Below, in pieces: positions 43,154 to 55,512 of a DNA stretch of 64,000 nt. The first letter of the stretch is position 1, and every line of letters starts with the position of its first letter. Below the pieces are notes generated by a model. It did no database searches, was not told where the DNA came from, and was given only the letters and a program-made list of their open reading frames with translations. This DNA is from Clitoria ternatea (Eukaryota > Streptophyta > Magnoliopsida > Fabales > Fabaceae): the NCBI GenBank assembly GCA_037962975.1, contig CM075670.1, positions 156,492,501 to 156,556,500 of the forward strand, given 5' to 3'. The position numbers were made by a program, and so were the translations under genes.

Positions 43154-46100
43154 TATAACACCCTAAATTTTAAAATAAAAGATTAATTAGGGAGATAAAT
43201 ATTAAATGATTATAGTTGGGTTATTTAATGTTCCAAAATATTGGGAATAAATAAGTTAAGATTTTTAGGAACTGTTTATAATTTATTAGAACCGGATAAG
43301 CTGAAATGAGCCCGGTTGAAATATGGGTGTCAGACCAAGTATCTCCGATTGGGATGATATTGGTCAGGGCTGTTGAGGATATTATTGGGAGTCCGCTATG
43401 TATTCGAAATAATTTTTGGATAAAGTATTGAGCCCGAACAAAGATCTTGTTTGTCATAAAACGATGAATCTTTAATAAGGGATTAAAAATAAAGCCAAAT
43501 GACCCATTTTTCTCTTCTTATTCCCGTCAGCCCCTTGGTTCCTCTTAACAAACACCTTGCCTCTTCTTCTTCTCTATTCTTCTCCTTCATTTCCTCTTCT
43601 ACTTCTCTTCAAAAACCCTAAGCAAAAGGGTGGTGGCTCTCTTCTCCTCTCCCATTTCCGTTCTTGAAGGAGCTTGGAAGAGTTTGGAGCTTGAAGTCTT
43701 ACCCTCCCTTCTCCTTATTTTTATGTGGCTTTTCCCTTTCTTAGAAAACTCTCTCATTCCTTCTCTTGAGGTAAACTCTTGCTATTTCTCAAGAGTATGA
43801 ACTATGGGTTTTTAGGTTTTGACATTGGGAAGGTGATTTAATGAGTGTTGTTGGGTTTTAGAGAAACCCTAACCCTATGATTTAGTGGAAATGTAAAATA
43901 TGAGTGGAGAAGCATTTATTATGTTAGATAATTGTTATTGGTGAGGTGATATGATGTTATTAATGGTGAATGGCCATTAATGAAGCTTAATAATTGATGA
44001 TGGTTGTTAGGGACCATCAATGTGGGAACCCATTAATGGGTTTGACATTAAAAGTGCATAATAATAAATGTAGGCGCCTAAACCATGGTGGTTGTGGTAG
44101 GATGAATGAAATAAATGGGGCTTGAGAGTTAAAATGCTGAAAGATACCAAGTAAATGAATATGGATGTTAAGTCCAGGTGGTTGAATAGAAAATAATTGT
44201 GTGATATATTATGATGTAGGAAATAACCCCAATGATGAGGCGGAACCATCTGACAGCGGTGATTACTACTTCTCTTGAGGTAGAAGGGGGTAACTATTCT
44301 AAATGCATGATTTCATCCATTGTCGATGTGAAAATATGTATATATATAATTGTGTTTAATGATTGCTTGGGTGAACGATGTAATGATTTCATGATTTGAG
44401 TGCATTTAGAATGATTGATGTTATGTGGCATGTATTTGGGATGATGAATATGATATTGAACTGGTCTGAGCTGGAGTCAATGATCCAGTGTGGGACCAGC
44501 TACGAGAGTCAATAGATGGCTAAGGTTTTATACCGGTGCTGTATGTATCCGGTATGATTATCTGGTATCCCAGTGAGAGGAGACCGATTCTGATGTCCTG
44601 GAGATCCTTCAGGGAGATCGCCTATACAATCTTATCAGTCTGGAGTTTTACCTACTGAGTTAGTATTACACACAGAACGGATGAAGTGATATCCATACTT
44701 GGGTACAGGTATCGAGGCTGGACCTAATATTATGTTGAATATGTTGATGAAATATGTCATGATGGTTTGAGACCATGTTTTGAATTGAAATCAATGATAT
44801 GAAATATCCCAATTATGTATTTATGAATTGATAATTGTGATTTCCACTAACTGCCGATGTGTGTGAGTTCCAACGAGAATTAGTAAAGATTGAGAATATC
44901 AAAATCCACTAAGTGGTAGTCGTGAATGGATAATTGATTGAGTGGTATTTAGGACGCACAGTGTGAGAGTGCATTGATTGGCATTTGCATCCATGGCATA
45001 TCATTCGCTGCTTATATGGAATATTAGGGGTTCCAATAGGGAGACCCAGTGGGAGGGCGACCCAGTACACAGGTATACTGTTATTGCTCCCTAGTGATTC
45101 GGGGAATCACGAAGCTGCCCTTAGTTTGGTGACGAGGCACCCTATGTGGCAGGCCTTGTGGGAGGGCGGCTCTGTGATGAGTAATTTACCTCGATGTCCA
45201 ATGGGGCATGGCTCCCTTGATGTGTGTTCGGGGGAGGCCCGTAGCACTTTGGCAAGTAAGGCCATGTTGATGATCCGCAAGTCACGGGGTGACTAGTGCT
45301 ACAGATGGGCGAGAGCGGTTTGGTACCAGTAAGAGTATGATGTTGTAAGCATGCACGAATTAAGATATATGTGTACATATTTTACTACTGTAGTAGGGGC
45401 ATAGTAGCATACCTATGCTTGTCCCACATTTGTTATGTTGTTGTGTCTTACAGTCGAATCCGTACTTGAAAATGATTCCGTTGTGCATATGCATTAGCTT
45501 TAAGAGCATTTGCATATAGCCGGAGATATGCCTAGTTGATAGCCCATGGTGGCGATGGATGGTTATTAAATAGAGAGAAAGTAAGCCGAGGTACTAACAT
45601 TAAAAGTGTGATGATTATTGAGAATGTTAAAGATATATTATATATGATATTGCCTTGTGAATATAATTATTTGGACATGTATTATGTTGAGATGGAATGA
45701 TGTATCGTGTGTGTGAAGTTTGTGATATTTTCTTAAAAAATGAATATAATGCACACATGTATAAATATCATAATAATGTATGACTTTGGTACATTTAGAT
45801 TATGTTACTCACCTTCTAGTTGCCATTTTTAAGTTTGATGTTGGTATAAAGTAAAACCCTACTCTTTTGGAAGGAATGTGGGTGAGCCTTGACCGGCATA
45901 TATATTTATTTTTGTATAGCATATAGTGTGTATATGCTTATTTTGAAATTAATTTGATAATGGTTAATTTTGGGAGGTCATGTAGGAAAATTAGACCTTA
46001 TGTGTATGGCTAATTTTCATTAATGACCTTGATAATGTATAAATGATATTATTATTATTGAATTTTATTTCTATCATTTAACAAATCGATGAGGCATTTT

Positions 46101-46367
46101 CATCCTTTTTTTTGGCAAATATTTTAATAACTTATTTTAATAACTCTTGAATTTAATTTCATCTTCCGCTTTTCCCTTGTGACGGTCTCAAGTTCGGTCG
46201 TCCGAGGAGCGCTCTGATACCTTCTTATATCTTCATATATGAGATAGGTTATTAAATGATCCGGGGCAATTACTAAGCATTATATATATATATATAGAAT
46301 TTCTTCTACTTACAATTATTTTAAAATCGTGAAAAATTTAACCCTAGTTTCGGGCCGGGGTGTTACA
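43154..46367 (+). repeat. 3' LTR of element A (3214 bp, full length)
   Basis: Begins tataacaccctaaatttt (the G of TG is now A), ends gggtgttaca. It holds the ~1.25-kb middle part (43740-44987) that the 5' LTR has lost. It contains gtcacggggtgac (45281-45293), gccttgaccggc (45886-45897) and the stem-loop (46223-46244). Confidence 0.93.
46223..46244 (+). promoter_or_regulatory. Conserved LTR stem-loop in A 3' LTR
   Basis: tcttatat-cttcat-atatgaga; one C-to-T change against 24432-24453 that keeps pairing as U-G in RNA. Confidence 0.65.
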
Positions 46368-46372
46368 ACTTG
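46368..46372 (+). repeat. Target-site duplication of element A, right copy
   Basis: ACTTG, equal to 22565-22569. Confidence 0.95.
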
Positions 46373-48917
46373 GCTATCCACGGTCCTAGGATATCGGCCT
46401 TAGTCGAAGTGCTCCAGGATTGCATGGTTATGCCAGGCATCGGGGCGCTACCGCCGAGCCATAGGGGGTCCCTTCCCGTTACACTCCCAAGATCCAACCT
46501 CAGGGATCGAACCCCTATATCCTTCAGTGTACCCATCATTGTGGCTCTAGTCCATATCAAATCATATGCACATGATGCATGTCACACATATTTTCTTCTA
46601 TTAATTCATTAGTCATTGGTAGGGTCCTTTCAAAGTCTCTATTTTATTCCTATTCCTAACATCGGATTCGTTTCATAAAATCCTCGATTAAGTATTTTTC
46701 TTCATTCATTACTCTTTTCGTATTCACTCAATTCAGCATACAGCTCATCCGATAATTAGGAATGAATTGAGTTCTGATTATCCACAAAACCACAGGGTAA
46801 TACTAGCACCGTAGCGCCCATCATCACATCGGATCCGATCTCAATTTTATCACATTATTTTTTTCACAACTTAGTCATCATAGGATCCCTACCAAGACAC
46901 TTCCTCATTTCTAGTCAATACTTTTCTCTTTCATTCTTTATTCATTTCAACATATTCATTCAATGCATTGTGCAAGTTCTATTCATTCAGCATACAAATT
47001 ACTATACCACACTCATCATGAACTTTATAACAACGTCTATCGCGTAACTAACACACATACATCTAGGCACACAATCGTTTACAGTCACGTATTTAATCAT
47101 GTTACATAATCAGCCAATCAACAAGTACCAAGTAATTTCTATTGTAGTAAGAAATCATCACACGATAATCATTGGGCACACCACGTAATATACATGTTTA
47201 CTACGCCTTAACAAGTTATCGCATGTCTTAATGTCACTAAAATTAAATTTATACAAGTCGCTAGACGTAAGCAGTCACGTTATATTCTTACATACTCCTG
47301 CCTTTATCTAGTTCACGTCATTAGTATTCCCTTAATTTAGTTCATTATTAAAGGCATACTATCACTTGATTTAATTCTTTATGTACCTTTTAATTATTTG
47401 TTTGTTAAGCATTCTTTACTTAATTATGTATGATTATCTCCTTACTCAATTTAGTTTCCTGATGTCCAATTATAAACTCTTAGTCATCATCAAACGGTCT
47501 CATAGTTGATTTTCTTTTACTGATCCAATTAAGCTTTTATTAGTTGAATAACTTACTTCCTTGGTCACTAAAAGAGTCACTAATTTTTTATGTATAATTA
47601 TCAATTTAGTGACGTTCTTTCTAAATTTCCAACTACTAATTTTTTGGTACCTTTTTCTTTACTTTTACCGTTTTTAATTATGTCGACTAATTTGTGTCCT
47701 TAGGTACATCCTTTTAGTCAACTAGAGTTTATTTTCTCAATGATATTAATTTGTTACTTAGAAGTCTAGAAACTACTCTAACCTTTATATCATGAACTTA
47801 GTCAAACATTACTTAGCCACTAATAATTGCTATTTAATTTGTATAAGTCATTCTACTCCTTTTCACTACTAGTTCAATCTAAAATCCTTCCTATATCATT
47901 TATCCTTATTAGCGATTAACGTTCTATAACTTAAATGTTTATAACATGCCCTAAAATCATTCTTGCTTAATTAATTGTTTATGCCATGTAACACACAAAT
48001 ATTTCCTAAGTTCCTTTTTGACATGTTTTATTGATTACTTAAATTTTTAACTCCTAACACCTATTTCTTTATTTGGACTCCTAAAGATCTCATTCATTTC
48101 TTTTAGGCACCTTTATCTTATCTTAATTTATTAAAGTCCTTTCTCTATAATTTATTCCAAATTGGATTCTAAAATTCCTTTTTATTTCTTTTTTTTTATT
48201 TAGCTTACTTAGCCCATTACAATGCTTAAACTCAAAATGCATTCCCTAGTAAAATCTTGTTTCAAATTAGCTCTACCTCATTAAGTTCCTAAGGTCCTTT
48301 TCTTATTTTACCTCAATTGGTCATTAAAGTTAGTAACTAAAATTGGTCGCTAAAATTTCTAAATTTTAATGCCCATTTTATTATGCTTCAAAAAATTTCT
48401 TTTTATCTCTTTTTCTTTTCCTTAGCTAATAAAATTCATTTGGACCCAATTCTTTTTACTTATTAATAAAACTTTCTCAAATAATCCTATCTTACTTAAT
48501 TGTTCACTTTTCCAAAATAAATTTATTTATTTGGTTAACTCTTAGAAAATTTTATAATAACTTAAAACGGTACTACTTTTAAAACTTAGTAAAATAAAAT
48601 GTCGTAGCCATTCGGTCGTTGAATTTTCTCGAAGCGTGCAATATCAATTAAACAATTCTGGCGATACTTGACGATAAATTTAATTCCTAATAGTGGGGCT
48701 TATTGGATACAAATTATAAAATACATAATTATACCATAAAATTTAAAATATAATAATACATCCATATTGAATCAACCGAGCCAGCCTAACGCTAAACTTT
48801 CTAAGTTCTTCGTTCTAACATTGGTCGTGATGAAATTTTCTTCTGAGTACACAATTATCGAGATACGCTTAATAAAATTTATTAAAATACTTTTTGATGT
48901 CATATTCCATTAAATTT
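46373..48917 (-). mobile_element. Degenerate LTR-like sequence K, second part
   Basis: Continues K from the left side of A. The first ~200 bp are GC-rich (ggatatcggcc, gggcgctaccgccgag), the rest pyrimidine-biased on this strand. Near 48691 tagtggggcttattgg is the reverse complement of a phrase near 20720 in J, which suggests that K is a minus-strand copy of a J-related LTR. No coding region; the open stretches at 46363-46612 have no recognised domain. It ends where element F begins. Confidence 0.45.
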
Positions 48918-51605
48918 TGTAACACCCTAAATTTTAAAATAAAGGATTAATTAAGGAAATAAATGTTGAATAATTGAATGTGAATTATTTAATGTCCCAA
49001 AATATTGGAAATAATTAAATTAGGATTTTCGGGGACTGTTAGTAATTTATTGGGACCGAATAAGCTGAAAATTGACCCGATTAAAATATGGGTATCGGAC
49101 CAAGTATCTCTGATTGGGATGATATTGGTCAGGGCTATTGAGAATATTATTGGGAGTCCGAATATATATTCGGAATAATTTTCAGATAAAGTATTAAGCC
49201 CAAACAGAGATCCTGTTTATCATAAAACGATGAAATTTAATGAGAGGGTTAAAATAAAAATCAAAAGCCTATATTTTCTCTCTTCTTTTCAGTCGGCTTC
49301 TTGGTCCATTATGGCAAATACTTCACTTCTCCTCCTACTCCATTCTTCTTCTTCTCCTTCTCTTCATAAACCCTAAGCTAAAGGTGACACTTTCCCCCTT
49401 TTATTTCATTTTCGTTGGGAAAGCTTGGAGAAGGCTTGGAGCTTGAAGTTCCTCCTCTGTTCTTCTTCTTAAATTTCATGCTCCTCTCCCTCTCCTTTGG
49501 GAACTCACTCTTTTCTACTCTTGAGGTAAGTTTCTTGTCATTTTCAAGAGTATGAACCCTAAGCTTGGAGTTTAAGTGTTGGGTGAGCATTTAATGTATT
49601 TATAGGTTGTTGGGAGAGGCATTTAATATGGAAACCAAAGTTGGGGTGTTGTTAATATAGCATTTATGATGGGTTGTTAAGGGTATACGAAATTCATGTT
49701 GGTAGATGAGGGAAATTAATGATTATTTATGATGTTGATTGGGTTATGGTGAAACCCTAACCCTAAGATTTAGGGAAAATGGCAAATGTGAAGTGGATAA
49801 TGCATTTTGAGAGGAAATGTATAATTTTGAGAATATGAATGTTGGTAAATAGACTAATTTTAGGAATGTTGGGCTATGGTTGCTTGTGGCCTTAGATATA
49901 ATGAATGTGGCTTGATGGGAAGGAATTCCTGAAGCCTAATAAATGATGGAAATGATGTCTATAACATGTTCTATACATGTTATGAAATTGTAGATACGAT
50001 TATGGTTAATTAAAGTTGGATTTGTGTCTTGAATGGTTGATTAATTAGGATTTTACATTTATGATTATGTAGGATCCATTCCGAATGACGAGGCGGGTAC
50101 GTCGTATCAATCGGAATTCTTCTCTTGAGGTAGGAGAGGAGTCTTTATATTCTAATTGCATGGATTGGATAACATTTGATTGTCATATATGATAACTTGC
50201 ATGTTTGCCTTGCTTTTGATGTTATGGAAATTTGTGTTGTGTATATGATGTTGATGATAATGTTTGGCAACATGCATTGTGTAATTAGAATAAATATATG
50301 GCATGCTATATGGTGGTGTGAATTGTTGGGCAAGTGTAAGCCTTGAATATGATGAGTATGTTATATCCACCATGAATGTGAAACGAATATAATTGATGTG
50401 TGTTTGAGATTGGATGTGAATGAATAGCATGCCATGAATATTAATGAAAATTGATAATTGGGGTTAATAATGGACCCCCTTGTAATGGTTGGATGAATTG
50501 TTAACAGGCCACATACACAACTTGAAAACAAAGATTAAATCCAACAATATCAAACCCACTAAAAATGGTGAAGTAGTGGTGTTGGTGATAATGATGATGT
50601 GATGATGTTTGATGAGTGGCATGTATAGGATGCATAGAGTGAGAAATGCATATGATTGGCATTTGCATCCATGGTATACTACATAGCTGCCGATGTTGGA
50701 ATTTTAGGGGATTCCCCTGGTTGGCCCAGTGGGAGGGCAACTCTATGCACGAGCAATTTATTGTTTCCCCTGTGACTCGGTGTGTAAGTCACGAAGCTGC
50801 CCATGTTGTGCTACGGGGAGCCACATGTGGTTGACCCTTGTGGGGGTGGCTCTTGATGAAAAGGTGTCCCCGATGGTCCTTGGGATCACAGCTGCAATGA
50901 TATGACTCATGGTTAGCCCACAACACCATATATTGATTATATTGTTACCGCGGTCATGGTGAAAATGACCAGGTGTTGCAAATGGGCGATGCGGTTTGGT
51001 ACCAGTAAAAGATTGGTGAAATGCATGCAATTTGAGGATAAGTGTACATATTTTACTACTGCAGTAGGGGTATTGTTAAATGATCATACTTGAATCCTAT
51101 AAATTAGTGTTTATTTTCCCATAGTCAGATCTGCAATTGTTGAAATATTCCATTGTGCATATGCATTAGCTTAAGAGCATTTGCATATAGCAATGAGCTA
51201 TGCCAAAGGTGATGAGATATGATGATTGTTGAGTTGAGTATAAGAGAATATATTAAGACAACATAAAAGATATGAATACCAAATAACAATGTAAGCAAGA
51301 TGATGATATGTGTAATAGTTTAATTGTTGAAGGACTAGATCATGTGTATGATTTTATACTTGCTTGATTTACTTTGATAACTGTATTTTATGATGAAGTT
51401 GATGATGAGTTGTATGTGAATGCAAGTATATATGTTATGATACATATGCACATGATCACATGGTATTCATATTCATTCTTTTGGAATGTATGACTCACAC
51501 TCCCATTTTGTCCACTTTTTAGACTTGTGATGCAGGGCACTCATGGGTGGAGTGAATCTTTTGAAGTACATTTTGTGGAAGGAGGTAAATAGGTGCAGAG
51601 GAAGT

Positions 51606-51617
51606 GCCTTGGCCGGC
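51606..51617 (+). promoter_or_regulatory. Conserved GCCTTGGCCGGC block in F 5' LTR
   Basis: Exact match to the block in I, H 3' and A 5' LTRs. Confidence 0.55.
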
Positions 51618-52029
51618 AAATCTAGATTTTTTTTGTATAGCATATAATATACATGTATGCTTATTTTGCCATCTAGATTGTAGTTGATGATTTTTGAGGG
51701 TCATGTAGGAAAATTGGACCTTGCTGTGTATGGCCAATTTTCATTAATGACCCAAATGATGTAAGACAATGAATTATATGCTTGTTGATGATCAATTCTG
51801 TGAATAAATAAAGTATTTCATAACTTGTAGCATTTTATGAAGATTTTGTAAGAATGATTCAAATGTCATGCATTGAATGAATGAGAATCGAACTTGACAT
51901 GTATGACTAATCGGATTGACTCTTAAATGCATGTTGGAATGCATATAATGCATTAACATAAGGTAAAATGCCATAAAATGAGATCTGGTATGTTAAGTTG
52001 TATGAAATTTGCCTGTTTCTCGTTTTCCT

Positions 52030-52200
52030 GCATAACTCGCTCAAGCGAGGTCTTCATGAATCAGGAGTGTGGCCTCTGGCCCAAATTCAACCGAGCGAAT
52101 TACATTTTCACCCAAGCGAAATCTCCTGGAATCAAAGGTTTGGTTACTGGGGTTATTTTGCTCAGGCACGTAAGGTCTCGCCCGAGCGAGAGTGAGTGGG
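52030..52200 (+). repeat. CGCTCAAGCG-rich zone of F LTR, left of E
   Basis: ctcgctcaagcgag, accgagcga, cacccaagcga, gctcaggca and tcgcccgagcgag follow each other at about 30-40 bp. The zone continues beyond E at 60525. Confidence 0.8.
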
Positions 52201-52202
52201 AG
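52198..52202 (+). repeat. Target-site duplication of element E, left copy
   Basis: GGGAG, equal to 60520-60524. Confidence 0.93.
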
Positions 52203-53512
52203 TGTTGGAAATATGCACTAAAAGCCTATATAGGACACATCATTTTGAATAAGTCATTTTTTGTTAAACAGTTTAACAACCTTTATTTATCCTTGGAGTA
52301 ATAGGTCATATGAGAGTTATTCCTAAAATGTCCCTAGTCAAGTATTTACGTGAGGACATGTAAATACATTAAGACTAGTGTGTGAGTGTACTGATGATCT
52401 GATCTCACAGATCATGGACATAAATGATATCAAGTCTTTACACGGGTACACGTTAAGAGTGATAATGTACTGGACAGACCCACCATGAGAACGTTGCATG
52501 GATCGTTACATGAATGTCATAAACGATTCTTAATGTGATAATGGTATATGTAGTCCTTTGACCTGAAATCACTACGATATCTACATAAGGAGTTTGTTGT
52601 TTTAATACAATCAAACGTCTTCTGTAACAAGAGGACTATAAAGGTTGTGGTTAGACAATGAACAAATTATGCAAAGGGATGTGAGTGATGTAGATGGGAT
52701 TTGTCTCTCCTATGTGACAGGAGTGATATCTATAGGCCACTTGATAGAGTGGGACTAAGGAAATGCATGGCCATACTAGAAAGAATAAATATTGGATATT
52801 TATTCGGATAAAGTCTACTCCGGTATCAAGTAAAATAAATTGGATCGTACAAGGATGACACGACCATGCCTTGGGCCCAATAAGGATATCGTGACAAAAG
52901 GAACAAACATATAAAATAATTATCACTTATAGGTTATGTTGATAATAAATAATATTCAGACATAATAATGCATTGCTAGATGCCGCTCTTATTTTATATT
53001 AATAATAAAATAGTTTATTATTAATATAACCGAGTATTTTACCTATAGGGTCACACACATAGAGTAAGCCCATTAGAAAATAGCTTTTTATTTTAGTTGG
53101 ACTAAAATAAAACTATTGGGCCTAACTCATTTAGAATGAGTAAGGAGCCCACTCTTTAGAGAGCAAATTACGTCAAACCTAAGCCTATAAATAGAGCATA
53201 AGATGCTCATAGGCGGCTAACCAAAAAGAGACATAAAACATGTAAAAGTTGCAAAAGCTACAGCCGTCAAACTAGCGTTTGGAAGGTGTAGCATTTCTGG
53301 TGGGAGTACTAGTGTGGACTCCTAAAGGACGAGGCTACGATTGCTTCGATATTCTTAAGATGTAATCTTAAAACGCAATATTTTTTTGTGTTTGTCTTAT
53401 GCTTTGAAACATGTAAAAAAATTTCTTTTACGACGCTTTGAAACACGGCACTTTGCAAATCCTATGGGAATCCTTGTATTTCCGCTGCTCATACACTAGG
53501 GATTCCCTAACA
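52203..53512 (+). repeat. 5' LTR of element E
   Basis: TGTTGG ... CCTAACA. TATA box tataaatag at 53186-53194. Relative to the 3' LTR it has an extra piece of about 30 bp (53409-53440) that contains a 25-bp sequence found again in the leader at 53568-53592. Confidence 0.94.
53186..53194 (+). promoter_or_regulatory. TATA box of E 5' LTR
   Basis: tataaatag in aagcctataaatagagc; the 3' LTR has tataaatgg at 60224-60232. Confidence 0.7.
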
Positions 53513-53513
53513 G

Positions 53514-53525
53514 TGATATCAGAGC
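53514..53525 (+). promoter_or_regulatory. Primer binding site of element E
   Basis: tgatatcagagc, one base from the usual tggtatcagagc (initiator-Met type), one base after the LTR end. Confidence 0.85.
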
Positions 53526-53599
53526 CTGGTTGCAAAACCGTGTTTTGGGCAAATGTTTATTTAAAGAACATGTAAAAAAATTTCTTTTACGAAAAGAAT

Positions 53600-54780
53600 T
53601 ATAAAGGTTGAATCCTTTTGCAAAGGTTGCATCTTTTATTATATATGTTGCAAAGGTTGCATTTTTAATGAGATATTATGTAAAGGTTGCATTTTTATGA
53701 GATATGTTGCAAAGGTTGCACCTTTTGAAAGCTAATATCAATTTATTTTTGTTTTGTGTATATTGATTGCTTTTCTCAACATTTTAATTAAAGAACATGT
53801 TTTTGGGATGTGCTTTATGATATGAACATGTTGTATGTTGCAATGGTAATTGTTTTATATGTGTTCTAATTATAAGGCATATTTTATGTTCGTTTAATTA
53901 AATTGAAATCAAGGGTTATATGCAATGCACTTCTATATGCTTTCTCTTTTCTAATATGAATTGTTCATGTGAGATTGTGTTTAGAAAGTTTAAGAGTTAA
54001 ACCCTAGCCGTAATGAAAACTAAGATTCAAAAGTTGAAACCTAGCCGTAATGGTATTTTATTTATTTGTAAATGTTACAAATAAAATATTTGATTTTATA
54101 ATTATATATTAAATTCGATTTGTAAAAGTTACAAATCAAATTTTAATTGTTTGTTAAATTTAAAGTTTGTAAGAGTTACAAATTTAAATAATTTATTCTT
54201 ATTAATTTTAATAGGATTTGCATCTTTGTGATCTTTTTAAAATTAATGTGATTTGTAAGAGTTACAAATTTAAATAATTTATTCTTATTAATTTTAATAG
54301 AATTTGCATCGTATGTGATCTTTTTAAAATTAATGTGATTTGTAGGAGTTACAAATTGATTCATATTTATTAAATTTAATATGATTTGTAATTGTTACAA
54401 ATAGAAGATAAGATCTTTATTAAATTTAATAATTTTAAAATCAAATATTTAATCCTTAATAAATTTGATAGGATTTGCAAAAGTTGCAAATTAAAGATAA
54501 GATCTTTATCATATTTAATAAGATTCAAAATAAAATATCTTGAACTCTAGAGATAAGGTTTAAAATTTAAACCTTGATCGTTCCTAAAAATAAGATGATT
54601 GTTGATACTCTAGAGATAAGGTTTAAAAGTTAAACTTGACTATTCTTATTTTAGGATAGTTGTTGGGGTCAAAAGATAAGGTTTAAAAGTTAAACCTTAG
54701 CCGTTCAAAAATTTATGATTCAAGAGTTGAAACTTAAAATTGGGATTTCAAATTGTTTGAAATCATATCCAAATATTTTG
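53600..54780 (+). repeat. Leader of E with recurrent short inverted repeats
   Basis: Two word families recur. ttgcaaaggttgca-type (53620-53735), with four copies about 30-40 bp apart. Then tttgtaa-nn-gttacaaa-type near-palindromes (54060-54500), at about 54062, 54118, 54166, 54252, 54339 and 54388. A longer unit of 86-87 bp is tandemly duplicated (landmarks 54166, 54252, 54339). From 54540 the phrase gataaggtttaaaa(g/t)ttaaac repeats three times. Non-coding leader between primer site and gag. Confidence 0.75.
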
Positions 54781-55512
54781 AGCTATTAATGGTCAGTGGG
54801 ACGTTCTGGCTAGGAAAGACGACCCACCTCTCTTTCCTGGGAACTAACCTGATTACAGTACTAAATTTTTGGGATGGAACGCTACTCGTCACCCTATAAA
54901 GGGTAGCCTCCCCTTGACCCTGTCTGTTGAACAGTCAACGGAGCTGCCAAATGTCTTTATGTAGTTTTCCTTTTATGACCCCGCGTGTTTAATTATATGT
55001 TTTAAAATTTATTTTATTATAAATACAATTGATTACTCTATTAATTAATTAATTAACACGTCCAACGGTGAATGGTTATGGTCTTAGATTTTTTTTATTT
55101 AATTTTAAATACAGCCTGCGTGCTGTGCCTTTCTCTATTCTTAAATTTCTTCTCCCAACCCTTCACTCGTAGGTAAAATGAGTTTTCTTTATTACATTGT
55201 AATCTGGAAGAAGCCAACAAGGTGGAGACCTAGAAGAAACCTAGTATGGTGACTCTTGATGGGTATGACCTTGAAAGGAACAAAGGAGTAGTGACTCCAA
55301 GAGGATGGTGGTTTTAAGAAGTAGGACTTCACAAAGTCAAGACACCATAGTTCATTTAGGTTTATTTTATTTTATTTTATTTTCTAGGAAGACCATAACC
55401 ATCTCATAATTTTGATTGCATGTTTTAGGGTTTTATGTTGCGTTAAAGCGTTTAATGAAAGTCGGTAATGAACAATAAGAAAATTGAAATCCCTCAAGCC
55501 CGACAATCATAC

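Larger units (their letters stand above)
22570..46367 (+). mobile_element. Element A: Ty3/gypsy retrotransposon (Tekay/Del-like), triply disrupted
   Basis: LTRs beginning TGTAACACCCTAAATTTT and ending GGGTGTTA(C/T)A, flanked by ACTTG/ACTTG. An initiator-Met primer site, gag with zinc knuckles, protease, reverse transcriptase, RNase H and integrase follow in this order, as in Ty3/gypsy. The very long LTRs, the single reading frame and the cggggacgaaatt end suggest the Tekay/Del chromovirus group; the chromodomain itself cannot be seen because insertion D and a deletion removed its place. Three insertions interrupt it: B within the protease region, C between protease and reverse transcriptase, and D after integrase. 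Stops and frameshifts are also present. The element is inactive. Confidence 0.93.
48918..52202 (+). repeat. 5' LTR of element F, first part
   Basis: Shares with A the start (tgtaacaccctaaatttt), gatattggtcagggct, gcatttgcatccatgg, ttgtgcatatgcattagctt, GCCTTGGCCGGC (51606-51617) and gtcatgtaggaaaatt. It contains the 12-bp palindrome ctactgcagtag near 51056. It is cut at 52202 by element E. Confidence 0.9.

Noticed and set aside
46363..46612. Open frames on both strands just right of element A
   Set aside because: GC-rich LTR-like sequence; no domain and no codon pattern to support a gene.
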